NCBI RefSeq assembly: GCF_900302475.1
Contig: NZ_OMOQ01000001.1
Span: 682,001 to 746,000 of the forward strand
Length of the DNA: 64,000 nucleotides
Source: Defluviimonas aquaemixtae
Lineage (GTDB): Bacteria; Pseudomonadota; Alphaproteobacteria; Rhodobacterales; Rhodobacteraceae
Direction: 5' to 3'
Part shown: piece after piece, positions 8,759 through 16,637 of the stretch
Layout of the letters: each line of letters opens with the position of its first letter
How positions within the stretch are numbered: position 1 is the first letter of the stretch
The notes under the pieces: generated by a model
Told to the model about the DNA's origin: nothing
Databases searched by the model: none
The model's input: only the letters and a program-made list of their open reading frames with translations
Position numbers and translations under genes: made by a program

Positions 8759-9628
8759 TTAGCTCAATTGCGGCACGGGCTCCAACAGTTGCGAGTACGA
8801 CGAGGGCGCGCGCGTCCGCGCGTCGATGAGCGTACTGGCGAACAGCCCCTCGCCAAGGCCACGGATGTAGTTCGCCCGGCGCTCTGCGAAATCGGCGCCG
8901 AGCACGACCGCATTCGCTTGCGTCAGTCCGGGCGAAGGAACACGGCCAGACGCCTTCACCTGCATGACGAGGTCCAGATGCGCGGCGGTCTCGTCCTCGA
9001 CGCTCAGAAGTTTGAAGCCGGCACTTGGGAACTGGCCGATGAGCGTTTCGCGCGTCCGGACATGGCTGCCTTCTTTGGTTCTGGACCATGGCAGGGGATA
9101 GTGCGCTTCGCCCGCAACCTCGGTGACCTCGGTCCAGAGCAGCCTTCCGCCGGGTTTCAGCACGCGGGCGCATTCCCGCAATACGGCCGGTTTGTCCGTC
9201 AGGTTCATGCCGACATAAAAGCTGTAGGCGTGGTCGAACGTGTCATCGCCGAAAGGGATGCGCCCGGCATCCGCCTCGACGAAGGTGAGCAGGTCGCCGA
9301 GCCCGCACAGATCGCCAAGCTCTTGCGACGCCGCGACGAAGTCGGATGTGAGATCGACGCCGGTCACGCGGCAGCCGAAGGTGCTTGCGAAATAGCGCGC
9401 AGGTCCGCCCACTCCGGACCCGATGTCGAGAAGATGGGCGGTCCGCGCGGGGTTCAATCTTGCCGCATGCTCCCGCGTCGCGATCAGTTCCCGGCCATGC
9501 AGCTGATCGAATGGAAATAGCTGCTCTGCCCTGAGTGCCGGGTCGGCGTCGCGCGACCACGGAACCGCTGCAAGGATGCGTGCGGCGATGCCCGCGGCGC
9601 CGTAGTGCTCCTGGACCGAGGCGGTCAA
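8759..9628 (-). CDS. Class I SAM-dependent methyltransferase
   Basis: This methyltransferase has motif I at LLDIGSGVGGPARYFA (SAM binding), an acidic ribose-binding residue in VTGVDLT, motif II-like FVEADAGRIPFGDDTFDHAYSF and ECARVLKPGGRLLW. It resembles small-molecule methyltransferases of the sarcosine/dimethylglycine or sterol type; the substrate is not predictable. I chose a TTG start at 9628 because it overlaps the TGA of the upstream membrane-protein gene as TTGA, a common coupling arrangement. No ATG lies near the start of the conserved region, and the codons upstream of it overlap the neighbour in another frame. No strong ribosome site is visible, which fits translational coupling. 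The length is 289 residues. Confidence 0.82.
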   Translation of the reverse strand: MTASVQEHYGAAGIAARILAAVPWSRDADPALRAEQLFPFDQLHGRELIATREHAARLNPARTAHLLDIGSGVGGPARYFASTFGCRVTGVDLTSDFVAASQELGDLCGLGDLLTFVEADAGRIPFGDDTFDHAYSFYVGMNLTDKPAVLRECARVLKPGGRLLWTEVTEVAGEAHYPLPWSRTKEGSHVRTRETLIGQFPSAGFKLLSVEDETAAHLDLVMQVKASGRVPSPGLTQANAVVLGADFAERRANYIRGLGEGLFASTLIDARTRAPSSYSQLLEPVPQLS

Positions 9629-10014
9629 GACAGGATGCCGTGGCCTGCAACCGGCTTTTCGGACCGAATTCTGGCGAACATCCAGAACATCAACAGCGTC
9701 CCCAGCACGACGATCATCGAGCCGGGAGCAGCCAGCCTCCCAGCGCCGCCGTTGTCGATATCGTATTTCGCCGCCACGAGGACGACTGCGCCCACCTGGT
9801 AAAGGGCGAATTGCGGCATGGCCAGCCGGTGTGACAGCAAGACCGGCCAACCGCGGTAGATGAGACCGAAGAGCACGGATATCACGAAGCCGAGCAGATT
9901 GGCATGCGCGTGCGAATTGGAGAACTGCAGCTGATCGGTGATGCCGAGATAGATCCCGAACACCATGCCGAAAATCAGCCAGACAAAACCGGTCATTACA
10001 TAGAGACGATCCAT
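9625..10014 (-). CDS. Small four-helix membrane protein, possibly heme-copper-oxidase subunit I-like fragment family
   Basis: This 129-residue protein begins MDRLYVMTGFVWLIFGM and has four hydrophobic segments. A histidine cluster NSHAHANLLGFV (residues about 34-45) resembles the H..HAHL..GW motif of short proteins annotated as cytochrome-c-oxidase-like in Rhizobiales and Rhodobacterales. It is not a complete oxidase subunit and lacks the other heme and copper ligands. The stop codon overlaps the TTG start of the methyltransferase gene. Function unknown; the histidines could bind heme or metal in the membrane. Confidence 0.7.
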   Translation of the reverse strand: MDRLYVMTGFVWLIFGMVFGIYLGITDQLQFSNSHAHANLLGFVISVLFGLIYRGWPVLLSHRLAMPQFALYQVGAVVLVAAKYDIDNGGAGRLAAPGSMIVVLGTLLMFWMFARIRSEKPVAGHGILS

Positions 10015-10145
10015 CTTCACGACCCTCACTTCTTCACCCGAAGCTGGCCGCTGGTCACGCTCGCGGGGAGGCGCACAGACAGTCGCGCAAGTGTTGCGCC
10101 TGTTTTCAGGAATAAGCAATTTGAATTCTTGCGGGCGCGACGGCC

Positions 10146-10682
10146 CTAGCCCTTCAGCATCCGGCGGAGCGTGCCGTCGCGTGCGCCGAGCGCGCGTTTG
10201 AGGGCGCCCGCGACATGCAGTCCGACGAGGGCAAGGAAGGTCCAAGTGAGCGTTCGGTGAAGGAGCAGGAGCGCGTCTTCCCACGCTTCGGAGACCGGAG
10301 CGATGGGCGGCAGCGTAACGCGGCCGAATATGAGAACGTCGAGCCCGGTGGCCGAGGCGTAGGCGTAGCCGCTGACCGGCACGGCGAGCATGAATACGTA
10401 CATCGCCCGGTGCGTCACCCGCGCGAGTGTCATCTGCCATTCGGGCGGCCCGGGAAGGGGTCCGGGCGGCGGGGCGATCCGGTGCCAGACAAGGCGCAGG
10501 AGCGCAAGGGCGAGAAGGCTGATGCCGATCGTCTTGTGCAGCCCGAAAAGCCACAGATTGGAAAGCCCCACCTCCATCCGCGCGACATATGCGCCGAGCG
10601 CGAAGGTGCCGAATATGCCGACCGCCATCACCCAGTGCAGCGCGCGCGTCGTCCGGCCGAACCCATGGGTACCCTGGCTCAT
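10146..10682 (-). CDS. Cytochrome b561 family protein
   Basis: This 178-residue integral membrane diheme cytochrome probably transfers electrons between the quinone pool and a periplasmic partner. The sequence shows the usual ligands: RALHWVMAVGIFGTF (His of helix 1), LFGLHKTIGISLLALALLRLVW (helix 2), THRAMYVFMLAVPVSGYAYAS (helix 3) and LLHRTLTWTFLALVGLHVAGALK (helix 4). The gene begins one base after the stop of yceI-like 10684-11265, a pairing common in proteobacteria, which suggests a joint role in periplasmic redox or isoprenoid-quinone handling. Confidence 0.93.
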   Translation of the reverse strand: MSQGTHGFGRTTRALHWVMAVGIFGTFALGAYVARMEVGLSNLWLFGLHKTIGISLLALALLRLVWHRIAPPPGPLPGPPEWQMTLARVTHRAMYVFMLAVPVSGYAYASATGLDVLIFGRVTLPPIAPVSEAWEDALLLLHRTLTWTFLALVGLHVAGALKRALGARDGTLRRMLKG

Positions 10683-10683
10683 C

Positions 10684-11265
10684 TCAGGCGGCCCGCATGA
10701 TCCGGGCGATGATCTCGATCCGGACCTCGTCGCCGACCATGTCGGGCCAGCCGGTCGCGCCGAACGCGCTTCGGCGGACCGCGCCGACCAGGCGGATCGT
10801 GAGCCGCGACAGGTCGCCCGGCTGGCTGCCCGTCTGGCGGAAGATCGTGGCGATCAGCGTGGCGGGGCGGGTCACGCCGCGGATTGTCAACGCGCCCTCG
10901 ATCCGCGCGTTGTCGCCTTGCCGCCGAACCGAGATGCTGTCGAAGGTGATGAGCGGATAAACCTGCACGTCGAGCACTTTCGGCCCCTTCAGCGCCTGCG
11001 CGGCGAAGGGAAAGCTCGCCCGCGCGCGGGTCGCGTCGAGCACGACGCTGACGCGGGAATTTGTCACGCGTTCGAAGTCGATGGCGAGGTCGGCGCTGGC
11101 GACGGGCATGTTGCCGGTGATCTTGTCGGGGCCGAAATCGGTTTCGAATCCCACGGTCGAGTGCGCCGCGTCGAGCGCGTAGCGCACCGGCGTCGCGAAG
11201 GCGCGCGCCGCGGGCAGCAGTGCGGCGGCGGCGGCGACGAATCGTAGAAAAGTGCGGCGGCGCAT
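10684..11265 (-). CDS. YceI family periplasmic lipid/isoprenoid-binding protein
   Basis: YceI proteins are secreted beta-barrel lipocalin-like proteins that bind long isoprenoid chains. This 193-residue protein has an N-terminal signal with a twin-arginine-like start (MRRRTFLRFVAAAAALL) and cleavage near AFA. The mature part shows RYALDAAHSTVGFETDF and the typical PKVLDVQVYPLITFDS and RIEGALTIRGVTRPATL strands. It is the first gene of a two-gene unit with cytochrome b561. YceI normally binds the quinone-like ligand as a dimer in the periplasm. Confidence 0.93.
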   Translation of the reverse strand: MRRRTFLRFVAAAAALLPAARAFATPVRYALDAAHSTVGFETDFGPDKITGNMPVASADLAIDFERVTNSRVSVVLDATRARASFPFAAQALKGPKVLDVQVYPLITFDSISVRRQGDNARIEGALTIRGVTRPATLIATIFRQTGSQPGDLSRLTIRLVGAVRRSAFGATGWPDMVGDEVRIEIIARIMRAA

Positions 11266-11423
11266 TGTGTTCGCTCACGGGCTCCGTCGGCCAGGGATCG
11301 CCGCGCGAGTATAGTTGCGCAGCCGGATGATCCGCATCATTTCCGCGTGAATGGGCACCGACTTGCCCCTTGCCCTCGCCCGCTCGGGCAATAAGGTGGG
11401 CGCGGGTACCGCAAGGGGGCGAG

Positions 11424-12467
11424 ATGCGACAAGTGACGCTTGGAGGCGACGGCCCGGCCGTTTCGGTCTTCTGTCTCGGGACGATGACCTGGGGCACGCA
11501 GACGCCCGAGGCCGAGGCGCATGCGCAGATCGACGCGGCCGCCGCGCGCGGCGTGAATTTCATGGACACCGCCGAGATGTACCCGGTGAACCCCGTCCGC
11601 AAGGAGACTGTCGGGCGTACCGAGGAGATCATCGGCAACTGGATCGCCAAGGGCGGACGGCGCGCGGACTGGGTGATCGCGACCAAGATCGCGGGCGAGG
11701 GCTCGGTGGCGCGCGACCCGGGCGAGGTGATCGACGGACGGTCGATCCGCAAGGCGCTCGAACGTTCGTTGAAGCGGCTCAGAACGGATCACGTCGATCT
11801 CTATCAGTTCCACTGGCCCAATCGCGGCAGCTACATGTTCCGCAAGCACTGGCGCTACGATCCGTCGACTCAGGATCGCGAGGCGGTCATCGCCAACATG
11901 ATCGACTGCCTCGAGACGCTGGCCGCACTGAAAGCGGAGGGCAAGATCCGCCATTGGGGCCTGTCGAACGAAAGTGCCTGGGGGATGGCGCAGTGGCTGC
12001 GCCTTGCCGATGCCGGGCACGGGCCGCGGCCCTTGTCGGTGCAAAACGAATATTCGCTGCTCTGCCGGCTCTACGACACGGACTTGGCCGAGCTTGGCCA
12101 CAACGAGAAGGTCACGCTTCTTGCGTTCTCGCCGCTCGCGGCGGGGCTTCTGACGGGCAAGTACGCAGGCGACGTCGTTCCCGCCGGATCGCGGCGCGAG
12201 CACAATCCCGAACTCGGCGGCCGGATCACGGCGCGGGTCTGGGAAACGGTCTCGGCCTATCTCGGGATCGCGGGCGAGGCCGGGCTCGATCCGGCGCAGA
12301 TGGCGCTCGCCTGGACGCTGACGCGGCCCTTCCCGGTGGTGCCGATCTTCGGGGCGACGACATTGGCGCAGCTGGAGCATGCGCTGGGCGCGGCCGATCT
12401 CAGCCTGTCGGGCGACGTGCTGGACGCGATCGCGGTGGCGCATAAGGCGCATCCGATGCCCTATTGA
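11424..12467 (+). CDS. Aldo/keto reductase (Tas-like)
   Basis: This 347-residue NADP(H)-dependent (beta/alpha)8 oxidoreductase matches the Tas/YajO branch. The catalytic Asp and Tyr lie in NFMDTAEMYPV, the catalytic Lys in WVIATKIAG, and the His in HVDLYQFHWP. Cofactor-binding segments include LAFSPLAAGLLTGKY and VVPIFGATTLAQLEHAL. The start at 11424 follows an AAGGGGGCG ribosome site; the 18 codons upstream are in frame but not family-like. Its last 68 bases overlap the 3' end of the convergent GlxA-type regulator gene. The physiological carbonyl substrate is unknown. Confidence 0.92.
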   Translation: MRQVTLGGDGPAVSVFCLGTMTWGTQTPEAEAHAQIDAAAARGVNFMDTAEMYPVNPVRKETVGRTEEIIGNWIAKGGRRADWVIATKIAGEGSVARDPGEVIDGRSIRKALERSLKRLRTDHVDLYQFHWPNRGSYMFRKHWRYDPSTQDREAVIANMIDCLETLAALKAEGKIRHWGLSNESAWGMAQWLRLADAGHGPRPLSVQNEYSLLCRLYDTDLAELGHNEKVTLLAFSPLAAGLLTGKYAGDVVPAGSRREHNPELGGRITARVWETVSAYLGIAGEAGLDPAQMALAWTLTRPFPVVPIFGATTLAQLEHALGAADLSLSGDVLDAIAVAHKAHPMPY

Positions 12468-13446
12468 GCCCGCGGCTCGCGTGGCGCAGCGCCGAGGCGG
12501 TCGTCCCGAACCGGGAACGGAAGGCGCGCGCGAAGGCGGCCTGGCCGGAAAAGCCGGTGCGGAGCGCCACGTCCTGAAGAGGAAGCGCGCTGTCGGTGAC
12601 CATCCGCCGCGCCTCGTCGAGCCTGAGGTCGAGGAAGAAGCGGCCGGGGCTGACGCCGATCCGGTCGGCGAACAGCATCTCGAGCCGGCGCTGCGAGAGG
12701 CCGAGCCGCTGAGCGATGGCGGCGACGGCGGGCGGGTCCTCGATCGCGTCTTCCATGAGCTGAACCGCCCGGCCGAGCGCGGGATGGAAGCGGGCGAGGC
12801 GGGCGGCCGAGACTGCCTGCTGGGGCACGGCGGCGGCGTGCAGCGGATCGTAGACGAAGGCGCCGGCGACGCGCAGCGCAAGCTCCGCGCCGTGGCGGGC
12901 ACGGATCAGTTCGAGCATCATGTCGAGGCAGGGCGCCGCGCCGCCGGTCGTGACCATCGGGCCCGAGACGACATAGCGGTCTCGGCGCACGTCGATCGCG
13001 GGGAAGCGGTCGGCGAAGCTCTCTAGATCCTCCCAGTGCACGGTCGCGGCATGGCCGTCGAGGAGCCCCGCGAGGGCGAGAAACCAGGGCCCGCCGTCGA
13101 TGCCGACCATCGCCCGGAGCCGGGGGGCGAGGCGCCTGAGCCGCGCGAGGAGCGGCGGCGTCGCCTGTTCGGCGAGCCGGAACCCCGCCACGATCATCAG
13201 GACGTCGGCGCGGGTGGCGTCGGTCAGGGGCTCGGTCGCGATCTCGAACCCGGCCGTGAGCGGCACCGGGCCGCCGTCGGCGGAGTGGTAAGCCCATGTG
13301 AAGAGCGTCCGCCCGGCGCGCCGGTTCGCGGCCCGCATCGGGTCCACCGAGGCCGCGAGCGACAGTGCGTTGGTGTCGGCCATCACGAGGATCGCGACGG
13401 ATAACGGCTCGGGGCCCGGGGCGAAGACGGGGGGTTCGGGTTTCAT
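12400..13446 (-). CDS. GlxA family transcriptional regulator (DJ-1/PfpI domain + AraC HTH)
   Basis: This 348-residue regulator has an N-terminal class I amidotransferase-like domain (residues about 15-185) and a C-terminal AraC DNA-binding domain with two helix-turn-helix motifs (IAQRLGLSQRRLEMLFADRIGVSP; LQDVALRTGFSGQAAFARAFRSRFG). The nucleophile elbow reads GIDGGPWFLALAGLLDG, so the cysteine of PfpI-type enzymes is absent, as in ArgR/CdhR-like regulators of amine and carnitine metabolism; the domain probably senses a ligand. The start at 13446 was chosen because MKPEPPVFAP leads into the domain. The 3' end overlaps the aldo/keto reductase gene in antisense. The effector is unknown. Confidence 0.9.
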   Translation of the reverse strand: MKPEPPVFAPGPEPLSVAILVMADTNALSLAASVDPMRAANRRAGRTLFTWAYHSADGGPVPLTAGFEIATEPLTDATRADVLMIVAGFRLAEQATPPLLARLRRLAPRLRAMVGIDGGPWFLALAGLLDGHAATVHWEDLESFADRFPAIDVRRDRYVVSGPMVTTGGAAPCLDMMLELIRARHGAELALRVAGAFVYDPLHAAAVPQQAVSAARLARFHPALGRAVQLMEDAIEDPPAVAAIAQRLGLSQRRLEMLFADRIGVSPGRFFLDLRLDEARRMVTDSALPLQDVALRTGFSGQAAFARAFRSRFGTTASALRHASRGLNRASDAPYAPPRSRPARRPTG

Positions 13447-13555
13447 CAAGGGTTTCGTAAATCGGCAAGCGCGGCGCGGCAAGCGCCTTGCCAGCGTTCG
13501 CCGCTTCGGCGAGGGTGGCGCGGCCCGCCCCCTCCCCTCGCGCGCGGAGACGACG

Positions 13556-14056
13556 ATGCTGAAACGTGCCCTTCTGATCCTTCCGCTGCTCGCCGCCTGC
13601 GCCGCGCCGCCGGGGCCTTCGCTGCGCGACGCGGCCGCGCCGATTTCGTCAAACGCCGCCTTCGACGCGGGCCGCTTCGCCGATGTCTGGCATGTCGTGG
13701 CGACCTATGGCAGCGAGGCGCGGTGCGGTCCGCTGGCCGAGACATGGGTTGTCACCGGGCCGCGGCGCTACCAGGTGACGGGCACCGGTTGCGGACCGAA
13801 TGGCGCGCGCGCCTTCGCGACCGAGGCGCGGGTCACCGGACCGGGGCGGATCGCGCGGACGGGACTGGCGGGGCCGGAAGAGTTTTGGGTGCTCTGGGTC
13901 GATGCCGATTACCGGATCGCGGTGATCGGCACGCCGTCGGGTCGCTTCGCGCGCGTGCTCTCGCGGAGCCCCGGCGCGCGGGGTGACCTGATGCAGGCCG
14001 CGCGCGATGTATTGCGGTTCAACGGCTACGATCCCGCCGGGTTGATCCCGATCTGA
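13556..14056 (+). CDS. Lipocalin-like outer-membrane lipoprotein
   Basis: The 166-residue product starts MLKRALLILPLLAAC, a lipoprotein signal with lipobox L-A-A-C (Cys at residue 15). The segment DAGRFADVWHVVATY is the lipocalin GxW-type entry strand, and EEFWVLWVDADYRIAVIGTPSG corresponds to later barrel strands that include the conserved V.W.D.DY.. pattern. It is shorter than bacterial Blc but of the same type. Likely role: binding of lipids or other hydrophobic ligands at the outer membrane. The ATG at 13556 is clearly the start because the lipobox is 15 residues in. Confidence 0.85.
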   Translation: MLKRALLILPLLAACAAPPGPSLRDAAAPISSNAAFDAGRFADVWHVVATYGSEARCGPLAETWVVTGPRRYQVTGTGCGPNGARAFATEARVTGPGRIARTGLAGPEEFWVLWVDADYRIAVIGTPSGRFARVLSRSPGARGDLMQAARDVLRFNGYDPAGLIPI

Positions 14057-14187
14057 GCCGGCGGAAGGCCAGCTGATTCCTGTACGGGCCGAGCGCGGAG
14101 ATCAGCATATGCCCTCAAGGTCCGGACCATCGCGTCCGGCGTTGCGAACCGGTGCCCCGCGCCCGACGCGGACGCCTGAAGGTCGCT

Positions 14188-14376
14188 TCAGGTGTTCAAG
14201 ATGGCATGCAGGCGGTAAATCGCGCCCGGCTGTTTCGCGAGTTCGACCGGATCGGAAAGCTGGCTGCGCAGCTCCTTTATGACGGCTTCGCGGCGAACCA
14301 ACTGGTCGATGTCGTCAGCCGAGCAGATAAGCGAGCCAACCGCCGCTTGGATTGATTGTTGCTGTTCAAGTCTCAT
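14188..14376 (-). CDS. Small hypothetical protein
   Basis: This 62-residue ORF begins with ATG at 14376 (MRLEQQQSIQAAVGSLICSA); a GTG five codons upstream is an alternative. The composition looks like a genuine soluble helical protein (balanced charged and hydrophobic residues, no arginine/proline bias), unlike the opposite-strand ORF at 14152-14355. No family is recognised. It lies alone between the lipoprotein and XRE genes, in an area of lower coding density. Confidence 0.5.
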   Translation of the reverse strand: MRLEQQQSIQAAVGSLICSADDIDQLVRREAVIKELRSQLSDPVELAKQPGAIYRLHAILNT

Positions 14377-14510
14377 GACTGGATACCCCACAAGCGTTCG
14401 ATGAAATCAGATTGCCCAGAAACAATGGCGGCGAGAGGGCGGGATAGTGCCGATTCGAGTGTCTTTTGACGCTCAAATCTGGGCGGTTCGAAGGGTCGCG
14501 CAAGGTGTCG

Positions 14511-15380
14511 TCACCCACGAAGTCCGGCCTCGCCCGCCAATTCGTCAAGGACGGTCGCGAATTCGCGTGCGCCGGATTCGGCCTCTCGCACGAGCCAGTC
14601 GAAATGCGCGGTGAAGCCCGCCACGCGCGCCGTATCGCGGAAGGCGATGTAGTGGCGGCCCATGTAGAGAACGGCGAGGAGCGGGCCGAAGACGGTGATC
14701 GGGGCTGAAAAGACGCGCCGGGCGTCGAAGACGTAGATGCGCAGCGCCGGGTAGAGCTGTTCATAGAGCGCGCGGAGCCGCTCGATCTGCTCGGTGCGGA
14801 CTTCGGCGGGCAGGCCGCGGTAATAGCCTTCCGCCCGGACGAAGGAATCGATTTCGTGCCGGGGCAGGGCGATCTCGTAGTCCGAGCCCGAGCGCCGCAT
14901 CCAGTTCAGCCGGTCCTCCGAGGCGCCGATCGCCTGATCGGCGGTCCGGCCGAGCTGCGGTTCGTATTCCCACCGCAGCATCGTCTGTGTCTTCAGCATG
15001 TCGGGCAGGGTCGCGGGGACGTGGCGCACCTTGAAACCCGCCGCCTCCTTGTGCCAGCCGAATATCGTCTCGTCGATCAGCGCGCGCGGCGCCTCGGTCA
15101 TGGTGAGCGATGTGGCGAGCAGGTCGGCAAGCCGTTCGGGCCGGTCGGTCAGCCCGAGGAGCCAGTCCGCCGAGACGTCGAGCGCGGCGGCGCATTCGGC
15201 CACGACCTGCGCGTTCGGAAGCCGTGCGCCCTGTCCGGACAGAAGTTGCGAGATGGTCGAACGGTCCACGCCAACGTCGCGCGCCAGTCCGCTTTGAGTC
15301 ATGGATTTTTCGTCCATCGCCTGGGCGAGCCGGGCCCGGAAGAGGCTCGCACGGTCGCGTTTGTCGATATTTATGCTCAT
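14511..15380 (-). CDS. XRE family transcriptional regulator
   Basis: This 289-residue regulator has a Cro/C1-type helix-turn-helix at residues about 14-68 (MTQSGLARDVGVDRSTISQLLSGQGARLPNAQ) and a large C-terminal domain (about 95-280) with no recognised enzymatic motif. That domain contains YYRGLPAEVRTEQIERLRALYEQLYPALRIYVFD and VFGPLLAVLYMGRHYIAF, suggesting a ligand-sensing fold seen in Rhodobacteraceae XRE regulators. The start at 15380 gives MSINIDKRDRASLF. It is divergent from the DUF2061/desaturase genes. An inverted repeat directly upstream of its start suggests autoregulation and control of the facing operon. Confidence 0.88.
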   Translation of the reverse strand: MSINIDKRDRASLFRARLAQAMDEKSMTQSGLARDVGVDRSTISQLLSGQGARLPNAQVVAECAAALDVSADWLLGLTDRPERLADLLATSLTMTEAPRALIDETIFGWHKEAAGFKVRHVPATLPDMLKTQTMLRWEYEPQLGRTADQAIGASEDRLNWMRRSGSDYEIALPRHEIDSFVRAEGYYRGLPAEVRTEQIERLRALYEQLYPALRIYVFDARRVFSAPITVFGPLLAVLYMGRHYIAFRDTARVAGFTAHFDWLVREAESGAREFATVLDELAGEAGLRG

Positions 15381-15384
15381 ATGG

Positions 15385-15398
15385 TGAAAAATATCACA
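15385..15398. promoter_or_regulatory. Inverted repeat, candidate operator of the XRE regulator
   Basis: GTGA (15385-15388) and TCAC (15395-15398) flank a six-base AT-rich centre, just upstream of the XRE start codon in the 98-bp divergent region. The region is distinctly AT-rich. No protein-binding evidence is available. Confidence 0.35.
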
Positions 15399-15478
15399 TC
15401 ACGCGAGTAAAGTTAACCATATTCCGAATTCGCAAACCGCCTTGCCCGGAGTTAGCTGGAGATGGGGAAGGAGCTTGA

Positions 15479-15682
15479 ATGGACACTGGCAAGCGTACGA
15501 TTCTAAAAGCAATTCTATGGAACACCCTGGGGCTCGCTATGATGTCCGTCGTGGGGTTCGTAATGACCGGATCCGTGTTTCTCGGCGGCACGATAGCGCT
15601 CACGAACACGATGATCGGGCTTTTGACCTACATCCTCTATGAGCGGATCTGGTCGCGCATCGCATGGGGCCGCCATGTCTGA
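15479..15682 (+). CDS. DUF2061 family small membrane protein
   Basis: The product is 67 residues with two hydrophobic segments (ILWNTLGLAMMSVVGFVMTG and GGTIALTNTMIGLLTYILYE) and ends with the conserved ERIWSRIAWGR. This is the DUF2061 pattern of predicted inner-membrane proteins of unknown function. GGGAAGGAGC upstream is a good ribosome site. Its 3' end overlaps the start of the desaturase gene by 8 bases, so the two are translationally coupled and probably act together in the membrane. Confidence 0.85.
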   Translation: MDTGKRTILKAILWNTLGLAMMSVVGFVMTGSVFLGGTIALTNTMIGLLTYILYERIWSRIAWGRHV

Positions 15683-16571
15683 GCGCGCGTGGGAAATCGA
15701 GTGGCCGACGCTGGGGCTGATCGCCGCCTGCTATCTCGTATGGGCGCTTGCGACGACGGTGATCGCGGCATTTTGGCTGCCGCTCGCGGCCGTGATTCTG
15801 ACGCTGACGATCACGCTTCACAGCTCGCTTCAGCACGAGGTGCTGCACGGCCACCCGTTCCGGAGCCGCGCTTGGAACGAGGCGCTGGTCTTCCTACCGG
15901 TCGGGCTTTTCTTTCCTTATGGCCGGTTCCGCGACCTGCACCTCGCGCATCACCGGGACGAAAGCCTGACCGATCCCTATGACGACCCTGAATCGAACTA
16001 CATGGACCCCGCCGACTGGGCGCGGATGCCGGGCTGGGCGCGCGCGCTCCGCAGGCTCAACAACACGCTCGCGGGTCGGATGCTGTTCGGGCCGGCAGTC
16101 TCGCTCTTTGCGGTTCTGAAGGCCGACACGAGGGCGATCCACGCCGGCGACCGGACCGTTGCGCGCGACTGGGCCCTGCATGGGGCGGGGCTCGTCCTCG
16201 TCGGGCTGTGGCTGTCGCAGGCGGCGATGCCGCTCTGGGTCTATGTCGCGGCGGCCTACGCGGGCTTTTCGATCCTGAAGATCCGCACCTTCCTCGAGCA
16301 TCGCGCGCATGAGCGGGCGCGCGGGCGCAGCGTGATCGTCGAGGGCGGGCGGATCCTGCCGTTCCTGTTCCTCAACAACAACCTGCACGTCGTGCACCAC
16401 TCGAAGCCCGGCGTGGCCTGGTACCGCCTGCCGAAGCTTTATTCGGAGAACCGCGACACTTATCTCAGGCGCAACGAGGGTTACTATTACACCTCCTACG
16501 CCGAGATCTTCCGCCGCTACTTCTTGCACGCGAAGGACCCGGTGCCGCATCCGCTGCGCCCGCCGCGCTGA
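15675..16571 (+). CDS. Fatty acid desaturase family membrane di-iron protein
   Basis: This 298-residue integral membrane protein has the three histidine boxes of the FA_desaturase superfamily: HEVLHGHP (residues about 56-63), HLAHHRDE (about 91-98) and NNLHVVHHS (about 236-244). Hydrophobic segments lie between the boxes. The family uses a di-iron centre with oxygen to insert double bonds or hydroxylate lipids. The exact substrate (fatty acyl, carotenoid or ornithine lipid) is not predictable. The ATG at 15675 lies inside the end of the DUF2061 gene. A possible regulator, the XRE protein, is divergent. Confidence 0.92.
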   Translation: MSERAWEIEWPTLGLIAACYLVWALATTVIAAFWLPLAAVILTLTITLHSSLQHEVLHGHPFRSRAWNEALVFLPVGLFFPYGRFRDLHLAHHRDESLTDPYDDPESNYMDPADWARMPGWARALRRLNNTLAGRMLFGPAVSLFAVLKADTRAIHAGDRTVARDWALHGAGLVLVGLWLSQAAMPLWVYVAAAYAGFSILKIRTFLEHRAHERARGRSVIVEGGRILPFLFLNNNLHVVHHSKPGVAWYRLPKLYSENRDTYLRRNEGYYYTSYAEIFRRYFLHAKDPVPHPLRPPR

Positions 16572-16637
16572 CCGCGCGGACTGAACGCGGTTTTCTCCGC
16601 TCTTTCCTCGAATTGGCGCGCGTGACAGAACGGGCCG

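Noticed and set aside
11337..12902. 521-codon minus-strand ORF over the aldo/keto reductase
   Set aside because: It runs antisense to a motif-complete reductase and then through the GlxA gene in a wrong frame; serine/proline/arginine-rich.
14152..14355. 67-codon plus-strand ORF opposite the small 14188-14376 gene
   Set aside because: The minus-strand frame has a more natural composition; the two cannot both be likely and the plus frame begins in an Arg-rich run.
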